The notes under the pieces were generated by a model. That model did no database searches, was not told the origin of the DNA, and saw only the letters and a program-made list of their open reading frames with translations. From positions 1 to 15,582 of the forward strand of contig CAJUOD010000067.1 of the NCBI GenBank assembly GCA_910587875.1: 15,582 bases of DNA. The letters run 5' to 3'. The position numbers and the translations under genes were made by a program. The stretch comes from an uncultured Oscillibacter sp. (GTDB lineage: Bacteria; Bacillota; Clostridia; Oscillospirales; Oscillospiraceae). Of the stretch, positions 8,856-15,582 are shown piece after piece (within the stretch, counting starts at the first letter, position 1; the number at the start of each line of letters is the position of its first letter).

Positions 8856-10493
8856 TCACATCTGCGCGCCGCCGTGCTGGGGCCGCCTGTAGTTCCAGCT
8901 GTTTCCGGCGTCATAGAATTTGTAGAGGTTCACGTCGAACCGCTTCTTCCGGCGGTAGGCCATTTCCAGCTCCGTGTCGAAGATGTAGGTTTTGCCGTTC
9001 AGGTTGATTTCCACCCAGCTGTGGGGTGAGCGGCGGACGCCCACGGTGCCGTTGTAGATGGTGGCGTCGTAGCCGATCCAGCGGGAGAGGTACCAGAAGA
9101 GGGCGGCGTAGCAGTAGCAGTTGCCGTAGCCCGTGTCCAGGATGCGCAGGGCGTCGGTCTCCATGTAGTCGTACACGCCGAATTCGTAGGGCGGGCGGCG
9201 CAGGTAGGTGAAGGAGTCCCGGGTGTAGAGGAAGAGGGCCCGGAGCTTCTGCTCCTGGGTCTGGGAGGCGTCGGTGCGGGCCAGAACGATCTTGTGGAGC
9301 CAGGCGTCCAGCTCGTTATTCCCGGTGGTGAAGCGTCCGTTGATACCGAAGTAATGGGTTCCCACCGCGGCCTCCCGGACCACGTCGCCCCGGGCGCTGT
9401 CGTAGCAGTACAGCCAGCCGTCCACCAGCTGAAGGCCGTCCTGGGGCGCCGCCTCCCTGGCGGTGTGGGAGGTCCAGGTTTCCGTGCTCCCGGAACCCGT
9501 GTGCCCGTGGGGAACGGAGGCCTCCATGACGTCGTAATAGTACCAGCTGGAGGGGGCCACGTCCACATAGAAGGCGGGGTGGTTCTGGTCGATGTACGCC
9601 CGGTCCGCCGTCCGGCCCAAGCAGCGGTTCAGCAGCACCACTGCCGCCGCCCGGTTGATGATCTCATCGGGGTGGAAGAGCCCGTCGCCGCCGCCCTGGG
9701 CCCAGCCGTAGGCCTGGGCGGAGCGGATAAAGGGGGCGTTGGGGTCGTCCTCCGCCACGTCGGGGAACAGCTCGCCGTCGCTCCGCAGGGGGAAAAAGCA
9801 GGCGATGTACCGGACAAACTCCCCCCGGGTGACGGCCCTGCCGGTGTCCAGCATGCCGTCCTGGGCCTCCAGCACGCCCAGGTCCGCCAGGGCGGTGACC
9901 GCCGGGGCGTACCACGCGCCCGCGGGCACGTCGGCATAGACGGCGGCGGGGGCCGGGATCTCGCCGGACAGGAGGCGGTAGAGCATCTGGGCCGCCTCGG
10001 CCCGGGTTACCTGCCGGGTGGGGTTGAAGGAGGGGAACAGCCCGGCGCTGCCCTGGGCGTAAGCGATGTGGCTGTCGGAGGACAGGGAGACCCCCGCCGC
10101 CACCTTGCCCACGGGAACGTTCTTCCGCTTGGAGGGGCCGGAGGAGGAGGGCTGGCCGGGGGCCACGCCTCCGTTGTCACCCTCTCCGGCGGGCCGTCCG
10201 GGCGTGCCGGGCGTGTATTCGTTCCCCGGAGCAATGCCGCCGTTGTCGCCCTCCCCGGCGGGGCGGCCGGGGGTGTTGGGCGTCCGGGCGGGGTCCGGGG
10301 CGATGCCGCCGTTGTCCCCTTCCCCGGCGGGACGGCCGGGGGCGCTGGGGGGCCGCACCGGGTCCGGGGCCAGGCCGCCGTAATCGTCCTCGCTGTAGGT
10401 CTCCACGCTCTCCACCCCGTAGGCGCAGGCGGGCACGGTGGTGACCAGCACCACCAGGGCCAGCAGAAGCGCGATCCAACTGTTCTTTCCCAT
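8856..10493 (-). CDS. Secreted SLH-domain transglutaminase-like protein
   Basis: This 545-residue product has a signal peptide (MGKNSWIALL, hydrophobic core, likely cut near ACAYG at 22-26). Residues 39-107 are three 23-residue repeats (GGxAP then PGRPAGEGDN) plus a partial fourth. Three SLH domains follow: about 140-177 (with VTRAEAAQMLYRL), 186-234 (VTRGEF) and 243-292 (INRAAA, degenerate). The C-terminal half is a transglutaminase/cysteine-protease fold with a complete triad: Cys459 in GYGNCYCYAALF, His491 in SPHSWVEI and Asp506 in IFDTELE. The enzyme would sit on the secondary cell-wall polysaccharide and either crosslink surface proteins through Gln/Lys or cut peptides; the sequence cannot tell which. 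The start at 10493 has AAGGAGAG upstream. It lies 41 nt after the AlgX-like gene and 19 nt before the lipoprotein gene. Confidence 0.92.
   Translation of the reverse strand: MGKNSWIALLLALVVLVTTVPACAYGVESVETYSEDDYGGLAPDPVRPPSAPGRPAGEGDNGGIAPDPARTPNTPGRPAGEGDNGGIAPGNEYTPGTPGRPAGEGDNGGVAPGQPSSSGPSKRKNVPVGKVAAGVSLSSDSHIAYAQGSAGLFPSFNPTRQVTRAEAAQMLYRLLSGEIPAPAAVYADVPAGAWYAPAVTALADLGVLEAQDGMLDTGRAVTRGEFVRYIACFFPLRSDGELFPDVAEDDPNAPFIRSAQAYGWAQGGGDGLFHPDEIINRAAAVVLLNRCLGRTADRAYIDQNHPAFYVDVAPSSWYYYDVMEASVPHGHTGSGSTETWTSHTAREAAPQDGLQLVDGWLYCYDSARGDVVREAAVGTHYFGINGRFTTGNNELDAWLHKIVLARTDASQTQEQKLRALFLYTRDSFTYLRRPPYEFGVYDYMETDALRILDTGYGNCYCYAALFWYLSRWIGYDATIYNGTVGVRRSPHSWVEINLNGKTYIFDTELEMAYRRKKRFDVNLYKFYDAGNSWNYRRPQHGGAQM
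10173..10379 (-). repeat. Three 69-bp tandem repeats in the SLH-transglutaminase gene
   Basis: Three 69-bp units encode 23-residue repeats GG(L/I)AP, a variable middle, then PGRPAGEGDN. A degenerate fourth unit begins GGVAPG at residue 108. The GGIAP and PGRPAGEGDN parts are nearly identical, while the centre (DPVRPPSA, DPARTPNT, GNEYTPGT) varies. The repeat forms the linker between the signal peptide and the SLH domains. Confidence 0.92.
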
Positions 10494-10534
10494 GCTTGTT
10501 CTCTCCTTTATCCGTGCTTGATTGCGTAGCGGTA

Positions 10535-11902
10535 TCAGAGGCCCGGGGCCTTCGGGCTGCGGTAAGCAATACCCAAGGGCTGCACGCCCTCCGGCAGGTA
10601 GAGGCCGGCGGCCCCGTCCTCCAGGAGGAACGCCTCATAATAATTGCCGTCCGAAGCCAAAACCAGCGCCGGAGAATCCGTCATCGCCTCCGGGAACTCC
10701 TGGCCTGCAAGCGCCGAGGGGCCGGTGACCAGGGCATAGCCCGGCAGGTCCTCCGACGGCTCCGCGTCAAAGCGCACGCCGCTTCCATAGACGGTGAAGC
10801 CCTCCGGACTTTCCGTCCCCCGGCAGGGGGCGGGCATGACGGGCACATTCTGGATGAGATACCGGAGGTTCCGCTCCACCAGCTCCGCCGCGACGCAGTC
10901 CGCCTCCCGCTGGGAAACCAGGTCCAGCCGGTAGGGCATGGACCGGGAGAACAGCGCCGCGTCGAAGCTGTCCGCCAGATAGGGGTAGAGGTTGTTCCCA
11001 AAGGAGTCCCGGAACATCACCAGGGATCCCTCCCCGCCGCCGTGGGTCATGATGGTGAGGTTCTCCGCCGAGCGGATGGGGACATCATATTCTATGGCCA
11101 GTTCCCCGCCATAGACCTGATCGGCCTCCAGGCCGTCCCCGGCGGGATAGAGCATGTCATAGAGGTCGCCCTTGTGGACCTCCTCCTGAGTGAAGGGCCC
11201 GTCGAAGTAGCCGGAGGACCGGCCCAGGGCCTTGTTCACCGCGTCGGCGGCCAGGGCCGCGCCTTTGCCGTTCCAGTGGGAGTCGGTCTTGAAATACAGG
11301 ACCTCCTCCTGCCCCCGGAAGAGGGAGAAGCAGTCCAGATAGTCCACGCCCTGCTCCGCCAGGGCCTCCGCCAGCCGCTTTGCGTCCCGGGGCTGCCGGG
11401 CGGAGGGAAGGGTGAGCTCCGGCATGTTGGCCCAATAGAGGGAGTTTTTATTGGGGGCCACGGTGAAGAGGAACCTGGCCCCCTGCTCCTCACAGTACTC
11501 GGAAATCAGGGCCAGATTGCGGGCGGCGGCAAAGATCTCCCGGTCCGTCATGGGGTCCAGCCCCACGTAGTCCGGCAGGGTGTCGGCGAAGTAGAGCCAG
11601 CCGTCCGTACCGAGGACCACGTCCTCGGTGATGGAGCTTTGGAGGCCTTTGGCGTTCAGGGCGGACCAGGCGGTGATCATCTCCTGGCGGAGATGGAAAT
11701 TGTCCCCGGCGTAGTCCTGAATCTGGGAGAGGTAGTTGGGATTCCAATTTCCCTCCGCGTCCCGGAGGGAGGGGGCCCTGGAGAGGGCCTGGTTGCCGCC
11801 CGCCGGACCGTCCTGTTTCGGCAGGAGCATTCCCAGGGAGGGAATCAGGCACAACAGGAGAATCAGTGCCGTGAAAGCGGAGTAAGCAAACTTTTTTTTC
11901 AT
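10535..11902 (-). CDS. AlgX/AlgJ-like SGNH O-acetyltransferase partner protein
   Basis: This 455-residue product has an N-terminal signal anchor (MKKK, residues 7-27) and an extracellular SGNH-hydrolase-like domain of the AlgX/AlgJ/DHHW group. The triad is visible as Asp207 and His209 in TDSHWNGKGA, and Ser300 in MFRDSFGNN, the counterpart of the AlgX D-x-H and serine motifs. GTDGWLYF (98-105) and VAPNKNSLY (148-156) are typical of the family. Proteins of this kind accept acetyl groups from an MBOAT partner and transfer them to an exported polysaccharide; the MBOAT gene lies just upstream. The substrate here is unknown. Residues after about 365 (GFTVYGSGVRF and on) make a small beta-rich tail that might bind carbohydrate. 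The start at 11902 has GAGAGG upstream. The 134-nt gap after the MBOAT gene holds a weak terminator and a palindrome, so separate tuning of the two genes is possible. Confidence 0.9.
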   Translation of the reverse strand: MKKKFAYSAFTALILLLCLIPSLGMLLPKQDGPAGGNQALSRAPSLRDAEGNWNPNYLSQIQDYAGDNFHLRQEMITAWSALNAKGLQSSITEDVVLGTDGWLYFADTLPDYVGLDPMTDREIFAAARNLALISEYCEEQGARFLFTVAPNKNSLYWANMPELTLPSARQPRDAKRLAEALAEQGVDYLDCFSLFRGQEEVLYFKTDSHWNGKGAALAADAVNKALGRSSGYFDGPFTQEEVHKGDLYDMLYPAGDGLEADQVYGGELAIEYDVPIRSAENLTIMTHGGGEGSLVMFRDSFGNNLYPYLADSFDAALFSRSMPYRLDLVSQREADCVAAELVERNLRYLIQNVPVMPAPCRGTESPEGFTVYGSGVRFDAEPSEDLPGYALVTGPSALAGQEFPEAMTDSPALVLASDGNYYEAFLLEDGAAGLYLPEGVQPLGIAYRSPKAPGL

Positions 11903-11980
11903 AGCAGCGCCTCTCTGCGATGCGGACGCCGGGGGCCGGCGGAGGGGAAGATTACACCCCTCTATTAAAGTAGTACCGAA

Positions 11981-11990
11981 ATGGGCCCAT
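11981..11990. promoter_or_regulatory. Perfect 10-bp palindrome upstream of the AlgX-like gene
   Basis: ATGGGCCCAT is self-complementary and lies 78 nt upstream of the AlgX-like start codon within the 134-nt gap. It could be an operator half-site pair, but no matching copy was seen near the other promoter. Confidence 0.2.
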
Positions 11991-12019
11991 CAGGTTTTAT
12001 GATTTGGAAAAATTTTTTG

Positions 12020-12044
12020 AAAAAAGTTCAGGGAGCCTAGAACT
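12020..12044 (-). terminator. Weak intrinsic terminator overlapping the MBOAT stop codon
   Basis: On the - strand, AGTTC and GAACT pair around an inner AGG/CCT with one bulged base, followed directly by six T residues (12025-12020). The stem starts within the last codons of the MBOAT gene. The short stem suggests partial termination, which would lower expression of the four genes downstream. Confidence 0.5.
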
Positions 12045-13428
12045 GGGCGTAGATGAAGGGCTGGAAGCTGCTGCCCGCCGCCGCCAGGAGGCAGAGGACG
12101 AAGAGGGCCGCCGCCCCGGCGAAGGAGGAGAACTCCAGCCACGGGCCGTCCAGCCGCCGTTTCAGCCAGGGCCCCACGGGCAGGCTGCCGACAATCCCGG
12201 CCCCCAGGGCGCACCAGACCGCCGGGCTGATCCGCTCCAGGGCCAGGGTGGAGGCCGGGGTGAGGGCAAAGCCGGTGAACATGGCCCGGAGGACCGTCAT
12301 GGCCTCGCCGATATTCGCCGCCCGGAAGACCACGAAGCCCACGCACACCGCCAGCAGGGTGTACGCGTGCCCCAGCCAGCGGCCCAGGGGCTTCTCCTGG
12401 AGCCTGTTCATGGGCAGGGCGCTCTCCAGGGCGGAGAGGAGCCCGTGCCACGCGCCCCAGAGGACGAAGGTCCAGCTGGCCCCGTGCCACAGGCCGCAGA
12501 GCAGGAACACCACGGCCTTGTTGAAACACTTCCGGGCCGTGCCCCGCCGTCCGCCGCCTAAGGGGATGTAGAGGTAATCCCGAAACCAAAAGGAGAGGGA
12601 CAGGTGCCAGCGCCGCCAGAACTCCGTGATGGAGGCGGAGACGTAGGGGTAGTCAAAGTTCTCCGGGGTCTCAAAGCCGAACAGCGTCCCCAGGCCGATG
12701 GCCATGTCGCTGTAGCCGGAGAAGTCAAAGTAAATCTGGAGGGTGTAGGCGACGGCTCCCAGCCAGGCCATACGGGCGTCCAGGCCGTCCCCCAGGGCAA
12801 AGGCGGTGTTGACCACCGTGGCGGCCATCTCGGAGATCAGGGCCTTCTTGGCGAAGCCCACGGTGAAGCGCCGGAGGCCCCTGGCCGCTTGTTCGGCGGT
12901 GACCCGGGGACTCTCCAGCCCCTGAGCGAACTGGCTGAAGCGGGAGATGGGACCGGAGACTGCCTGCGGGAAGAAGGAGATATACAGCAGCACGTCCGAG
13001 AAGCGCCGGGCCCGGGCGTTTTCATCCCGGTAAACGTCGACGGCATAGGACATGGACTTGAAGGTGAAGAAGGACACGCCCAGGGGGGCCAGCAGGCCCG
13101 CGGCGGGCAGCGCCGTCCCCAGGAGGCCGTTCAGGGAGCCGGTGAAGAAGTCCAAGTATTTGAAGGACCCCAGCAGCAGGAGATGGATGGTCAGGACCAG
13201 GGCCAGCAGGGCCTTCCGCGACCGGACGCGGGGCATGAAAAAACCGGCGGCCCAGCTCATGGCGGCGGACAGCAGGAGACAGGGAAGCCCCTGCCACTGG
13301 CCGCAGGCGTAGAAAGCCAGACTGACGGCGATGAGCACATACTTCCTCCCCCTGCCCTGGGCCGGCAGGCTGAGCAGCCAGGCTGCCGGGAAGAAGAAAA
13401 ACAGAAAGGGCGCGGAATGGAAAGCCAT
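12037..13428 (-). CDS. MBOAT-family polysaccharide O-acyltransferase (AlgI/PatA/DltB-like)
   Basis: This 463-residue polytopic membrane protein matches the MBOAT family in length and motif order. FSGYSDMAIGLG (236-247) and NFDYPYVSASITEFWRRWHLSLSFWFRDYLYIPLGG (258-292) are family hallmarks, and GLWHGASWTFVLWGAWHG (312-329) carries the catalytic His315. It is predicted to pass acetyl groups across the membrane to an extracellular acceptor protein, here the SGNH protein encoded next. The family also includes DltB, but no DltA or DltC genes are present, and pairing with an AlgX-like gene points to the AlgI/PatA type. The start at 13428 has GGAG about 11 nt upstream, and a near-consensus promoter lies 66 nt further. 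It is the first gene of the cell-envelope cluster. Transcription towards later genes passes a weak terminator. Confidence 0.93.
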   Translation of the reverse strand: MAFHSAPFLFFFFPAAWLLSLPAQGRGRKYVLIAVSLAFYACGQWQGLPCLLLSAAMSWAAGFFMPRVRSRKALLALVLTIHLLLLGSFKYLDFFTGSLNGLLGTALPAAGLLAPLGVSFFTFKSMSYAVDVYRDENARARRFSDVLLYISFFPQAVSGPISRFSQFAQGLESPRVTAEQAARGLRRFTVGFAKKALISEMAATVVNTAFALGDGLDARMAWLGAVAYTLQIYFDFSGYSDMAIGLGTLFGFETPENFDYPYVSASITEFWRRWHLSLSFWFRDYLYIPLGGGRRGTARKCFNKAVVFLLCGLWHGASWTFVLWGAWHGLLSALESALPMNRLQEKPLGRWLGHAYTLLAVCVGFVVFRAANIGEAMTVLRAMFTGFALTPASTLALERISPAVWCALGAGIVGSLPVGPWLKRRLDGPWLEFSSFAGAAALFVLCLLAAAGSSFQPFIYAQF

Positions 13429-13493
13429 GCGAACAACAACTCCAATAGAAAACTCCCGCCGGCCAGGCAGGAAATTATGTCGAATCTATGAAG

Positions 13494-13521
13494 ATTATAC
13501 ACCTTTATAGGGAAAAGTCAA
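13494..13521 (-). promoter_or_regulatory. Near-consensus SigA promoter for the cell-envelope cluster
   Basis: On the - strand, TTGACT (13521-13516) and a perfect TATAAT (13499-13494) are separated by 16 nt. The -10 box ends 65 nt before the MBOAT start codon. It is the best promoter in the window and suggests vegetative, constitutive expression. The surrounding sequence is AT-rich compared with the genes. Confidence 0.85.
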
Positions 13522-13585
13522 GGCGTGGCGCGTTGTTCATGCCGTTCTAAACGAGGCTTTGACAAGAGCGCGGCGGCGCTGAAAG

Positions 13586-13611
13586 ACGGCGGCGGTATCA
13601 ACCGCCGCCGT
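13586..13611. terminator. GC-rich hairpin after the isocitrate dehydrogenase gene
   Basis: An 11-bp perfect stem (ACGGCGGCGGT at 13586-13596 with ACCGCCGCCGT at 13601-13611) and an ATCA loop lie 16 nt beyond the icd stop. Only short T runs follow on either side, so it is a weak-U-tract terminator or an mRNA-stabilising 3' hairpin rather than a classical terminator. Confidence 0.6.
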
Positions 13612-13627
13612 TTCCTGTCTCGTTTTC

Positions 13628-14833
13628 TCAAAGCCGCGCCGCGATGGCGTCCAGGAACTCCCAGCTGTCCACGCCCCGGACCTGGAAGCCCGGCTCCACC
13701 AGGGGGAGGAGGTCCTTCGTCATGATCCCGTCCTCCAGAGTCTTCAGGGACGCGGCCTCCAGCCGCTCGCCGAAGCCCACCAGGTCCGGAAGGCCGTCCA
13801 GCTCTCCCCGGCGCTTCAGGGCGCCGGACCAGGCGAAGATGGTGGCCATGGGGTTGGTGGAGGTCTTCTCCCCGTTCCGGTAGCGGTAGTAGTGCCGGGT
13901 GACGGTGCCGTGGGAGGCCTCGAATTCCATGGTGCCGTCGGGGGAGACCAGCACGGAGGTCATCATGGCAAGGCTGCCGAAGGCGGCGGCGACCATGTCG
14001 CTCATCACGTCCCCGTCGTAGTTCTTCAGCGCCCAGATGAAGCCGCCCCTGGACCGGACCACCCGGGCCACGGCGTCGTCGATGAGGGTGTAGAAGTAGG
14101 TGATGCCGGCCTTTTCAAACTCGGCTTTGTAGGAGGCCTCGTACTCCTCCTCAAAGATCCGCTTGAACTCCCCGTCGTAGACCTTGGAGATGGTGTCCTT
14201 GGTGGAGAACCACAGGTCCTGCTTCTGGGCCAGGGCGTACTGGAAGCAGGACCGGGCGAAGGCCCGGATGCTCTTCTCCAGGTTGTGCTGTCCCTGCCAG
14301 ACGGCGGGGCCGTCCACGGTCTGGACGGTCAGCGTCTTCTCCGCCCCGCTCTCGCCCTTAAAGGTCAGGGTAGCCGTCCCCGGCTCCTCCGTGGTCATGT
14401 CCACGGCCTTGTACATGTCCCCGTAGGCGTGCCGGGCGATGGTGATGGGAGCCTCCCAGTTCTTCACCACGGGCCGGATCATGGGCAGGACAATGGGGAC
14501 CCGGAAGGCCGTGCCGTCCAGAATGGCCCGGATGGTACCGTTGGGGGACTTCCACATCTCCGTCAGCTCCGGGTACTCCTCCATCCGCTGGCGGTTGGGG
14601 GTGATGGTGGCGCACTTCACCGCCACGCCCAGGCGCTGGGTGGCCCGGGCGGCGTCCACGGTGATTTGGTCCTTCGTGGCGTTCCGGTTCAGAAGCCCCA
14701 GGTCGTAGTACTCGGTCTTCAGGTCCACAAAGGGCAGGATGAGCTTTTCCTTAATCACGCCCCAGAGGACGCGGGTCATCTCGTCCCCGTCCATCTCCAC
14801 CAGGGGGGTGGTCATTTGAATCTTTTCCATCAT
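13628..14833 (-). CDS. icd: NADP-dependent isocitrate dehydrogenase, eukaryote-like subfamily
   Basis: This 401-residue cytoplasmic homodimer oxidises isocitrate to 2-oxoglutarate and CO2 with NADP. It resembles human IDH1/IDH2 rather than E. coli Icd: TPLVEMDGDEMTRVLW, KCATITP, MWKSPNGTIRAILDGTAFR (isocitrate-binding Ser96, Asn98, Arg102 and Arg111), ARHAYGDMY (Arg134, the counterpart of human Arg132; Tyr141), STKDT (Lys212), KNYDGDVMSD (metal ligands Asp275 and Asp279) and ASHGTVTRHY (NADP loop). All key residues are present. The gene starts 10 nt after the aconitase stop, so both are in one operon for 2-oxoglutarate and glutamate supply. Start choice: GGGAGG lies 4 nt before ATG 14833 and 7 nt before an adjacent ATG at 14830, so either may be used. 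A GC-rich hairpin follows the stop. Confidence 0.96.
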   Translation of the reverse strand: MMEKIQMTTPLVEMDGDEMTRVLWGVIKEKLILPFVDLKTEYYDLGLLNRNATKDQITVDAARATQRLGVAVKCATITPNRQRMEEYPELTEMWKSPNGTIRAILDGTAFRVPIVLPMIRPVVKNWEAPITIARHAYGDMYKAVDMTTEEPGTATLTFKGESGAEKTLTVQTVDGPAVWQGQHNLEKSIRAFARSCFQYALAQKQDLWFSTKDTISKVYDGEFKRIFEEEYEASYKAEFEKAGITYFYTLIDDAVARVVRSRGGFIWALKNYDGDVMSDMVAAAFGSLAMMTSVLVSPDGTMEFEASHGTVTRHYYRYRNGEKTSTNPMATIFAWSGALKRRGELDGLPDLVGFGERLEAASLKTLEDGIMTKDLLPLVEPGFQVRGVDSWEFLDAIAARL

Positions 14834-14843
14834 AGCGCCTCCC

Positions 14844-15582
14844 TCAATTGGATCGTTTCGCGTAGTAGTTCATGAGACAGCCGTCCAGGATGATCTCCCT
14901 CTCCTCCGCCGTCAGGCCCCGGACGTGGAGCAGGATATCAGCCTCGCCGCCGTCCGCCTTCAAAACCTTGGCGGGGATGTCCTCCCGGCCCTTCTCAATG
15001 GCCTCCCGGATATCCGGGACGAACACGCAGTCCCCCGCCTCCCAGGGGAACTCCGTCCCCTCGTCCAGGGTGAAGGGCAGGATGCCCCAGTTGATGCAGT
15101 TGGAGCGGTAGCGCTTGGTGGCGAAGGCGTAGCAGATATTGGCGAAGCCCCCCAGCACCTTCTGGCAGGAGGCGGCCTGCTCCCGGGCGGAGCCGTCGCC
15201 GGGCCGGTTGGCGAAGACGCAGGAGCCGAACTGGGTGTCCTCGGCCTTTGCGCCGCAGCGGTCCAGCAGGGCATGGAGCTTTTCCGGGACCTCCCCGGCG
15301 GCGCGCCGTTCCTCCAGCTCCGCCGCCGCCTTGGCCCGGGCAACATAGGCGGGCTCCCGGCGGGAGAGGGTGAACTCCGCCAGCCGCAGGGGGTTGGAGC
15401 GGTAGGAGGAGGTCTCCCCGGAGGGGATGAGCTCGTCGGTGGTGGTCACCGGGTCCCGGAGCACCGCCGCCAGCTCCACCAGCAGGTTCTCCGCCAAGGG
15501 CCGCATCTTGGGCCAGTCCGTGATGTTGGGGCCCAGGATGAGCTCCTCCTCAGGCCGAGGTTTTCCGAAGCCGTTGTAGACC
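14844..15582 (-). CDS. acn: Aconitate hydratase, C-terminal 245 residues (5' end outside window)
   Basis: This enzyme isomerises citrate to isocitrate through cis-aconitate with a [4Fe-4S] cluster. Only the swivelling C-terminal domain is in the window. The frame is open to the right edge (VYNGFGKPRPEEELILGPN), and the ATG at 15506 is internal. Support comes from TTTDELIPSGETSSYRSNP, the phosphate/substrate segment GDGSAREQAAS (the counterpart of GSSREHAAL in mitochondrial aconitase), GGFANICYAFATKRYRSN and NWGILPFTL. The domain looks complete and in frame to its stop. I cannot see the cluster-binding cysteines, which lie upstream, so a related isomerase of the same family is possible but unlikely beside icd. 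The gene precedes icd by 10 nt. Confidence 0.9.
   Translation of the reverse strand, partial: VYNGFGKPRPEEELILGPNITDWPKMRPLAENLLVELAAVLRDPVTTTDELIPSGETSSYRSNPLRLAEFTLSRREPAYVARAKAAAELEERRAAGEVPEKLHALLDRCGAKAEDTQFGSCVFANRPGDGSAREQAASCQKVLGGFANICYAFATKRYRSNCINWGILPFTLDEGTEFPWEAGDCVFVPDIREAIEKGREDIPAKVLKADGGEADILLHVRGLTAEEREIILDGCLMNYYAKRSN

Noticed and set aside
10496..11968. 490-codon open frame antisense to the AlgX-like gene
   Set aside because: The opposite strand encodes the recognisable SGNH protein with its triad; the antisense product has no family features.
12037..13428. DltB, as part of a teichoic acid D-alanylation operon
   Set aside because: There are no dltA, dltC or dltD genes nearby; the partner is AlgX-like, which fits AlgI/PatA.
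13553..13635. Inverted GGCTTTGA / TCAAAGCC pair flanking the GC hairpin
   Set aside because: Only 8 bp match, with no target-site duplication or transposase remnant; it is too short to call an insertion-element end.

Overview
The window is a high-GC, Gram-positive-type chromosome segment. Genes have strong AGGAGG-like ribosome binding sites, the surface proteins carry SLH domains, and a near-consensus SigA-type promoter is present. The mix of a clostridial PurA variant, a long PurB, an adjacent aconitase and NADP isocitrate dehydrogenase, and GC-rich SLH surface proteins suggests an anaerobic Firmicute of the Oscillospiraceae type (Flavonifractor, Lawsonibacter or Oscillibacter relatives). 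This assignment is inference from protein style, not a database match.

Left part (1-3119, + strand): the last steps of AMP synthesis. purA (5' end outside the window), an unrecognised 133-residue gene and purB are tightly spaced and end at a strong intrinsic terminator. Next, on the - strand, lies a 5'-truncated remnant of a glycoside hydrolase 18 gene of the SleL/YaaH type. It abuts the promoter region of a + strand gene (3721-5676) for a secreted protein with a signal peptide, 23 Pro-Asp-Thr units, a small Cys/His cluster, three Ig-like domains and three SLH domains. A symmetrical hairpin at 5684-5714 ends this gene and the convergent operon.

Middle part (5731-13521, - strand, transcribed right to left): a five-gene cell-envelope cluster. 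From a near-consensus promoter (13494-13521) it reads: an MBOAT O-acyltransferase (AlgI/PatA type); a membrane-anchored AlgX/AlgJ-like SGNH protein; a secreted SLH-transglutaminase; a Pro/Glu-rich lipoprotein; and an anchored Fn3-SH3-VanX-like peptidase whose catalytic domain is split by a long acidic, Pro-rich insertion. MBOAT plus SGNH is the usual pair for O-acetylating an exported glycan. Beside SLH proteins, the likely substrate is the secondary cell-wall polysaccharide that SLH domains bind. The other products would act on, or span, the wall. A weak terminator after the MBOAT gene may separate it partly from the rest.

Right part (13628-15582, - strand): aconitase (5' end outside the window) followed 10 nt later by a eukaryote-like NADP isocitrate dehydrogenase. 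Together they form the oxidative citrate-to-2-oxoglutarate branch that supplies glutamate. I found no tRNA, rRNA, CRISPR array, insertion sequence or riboswitch.
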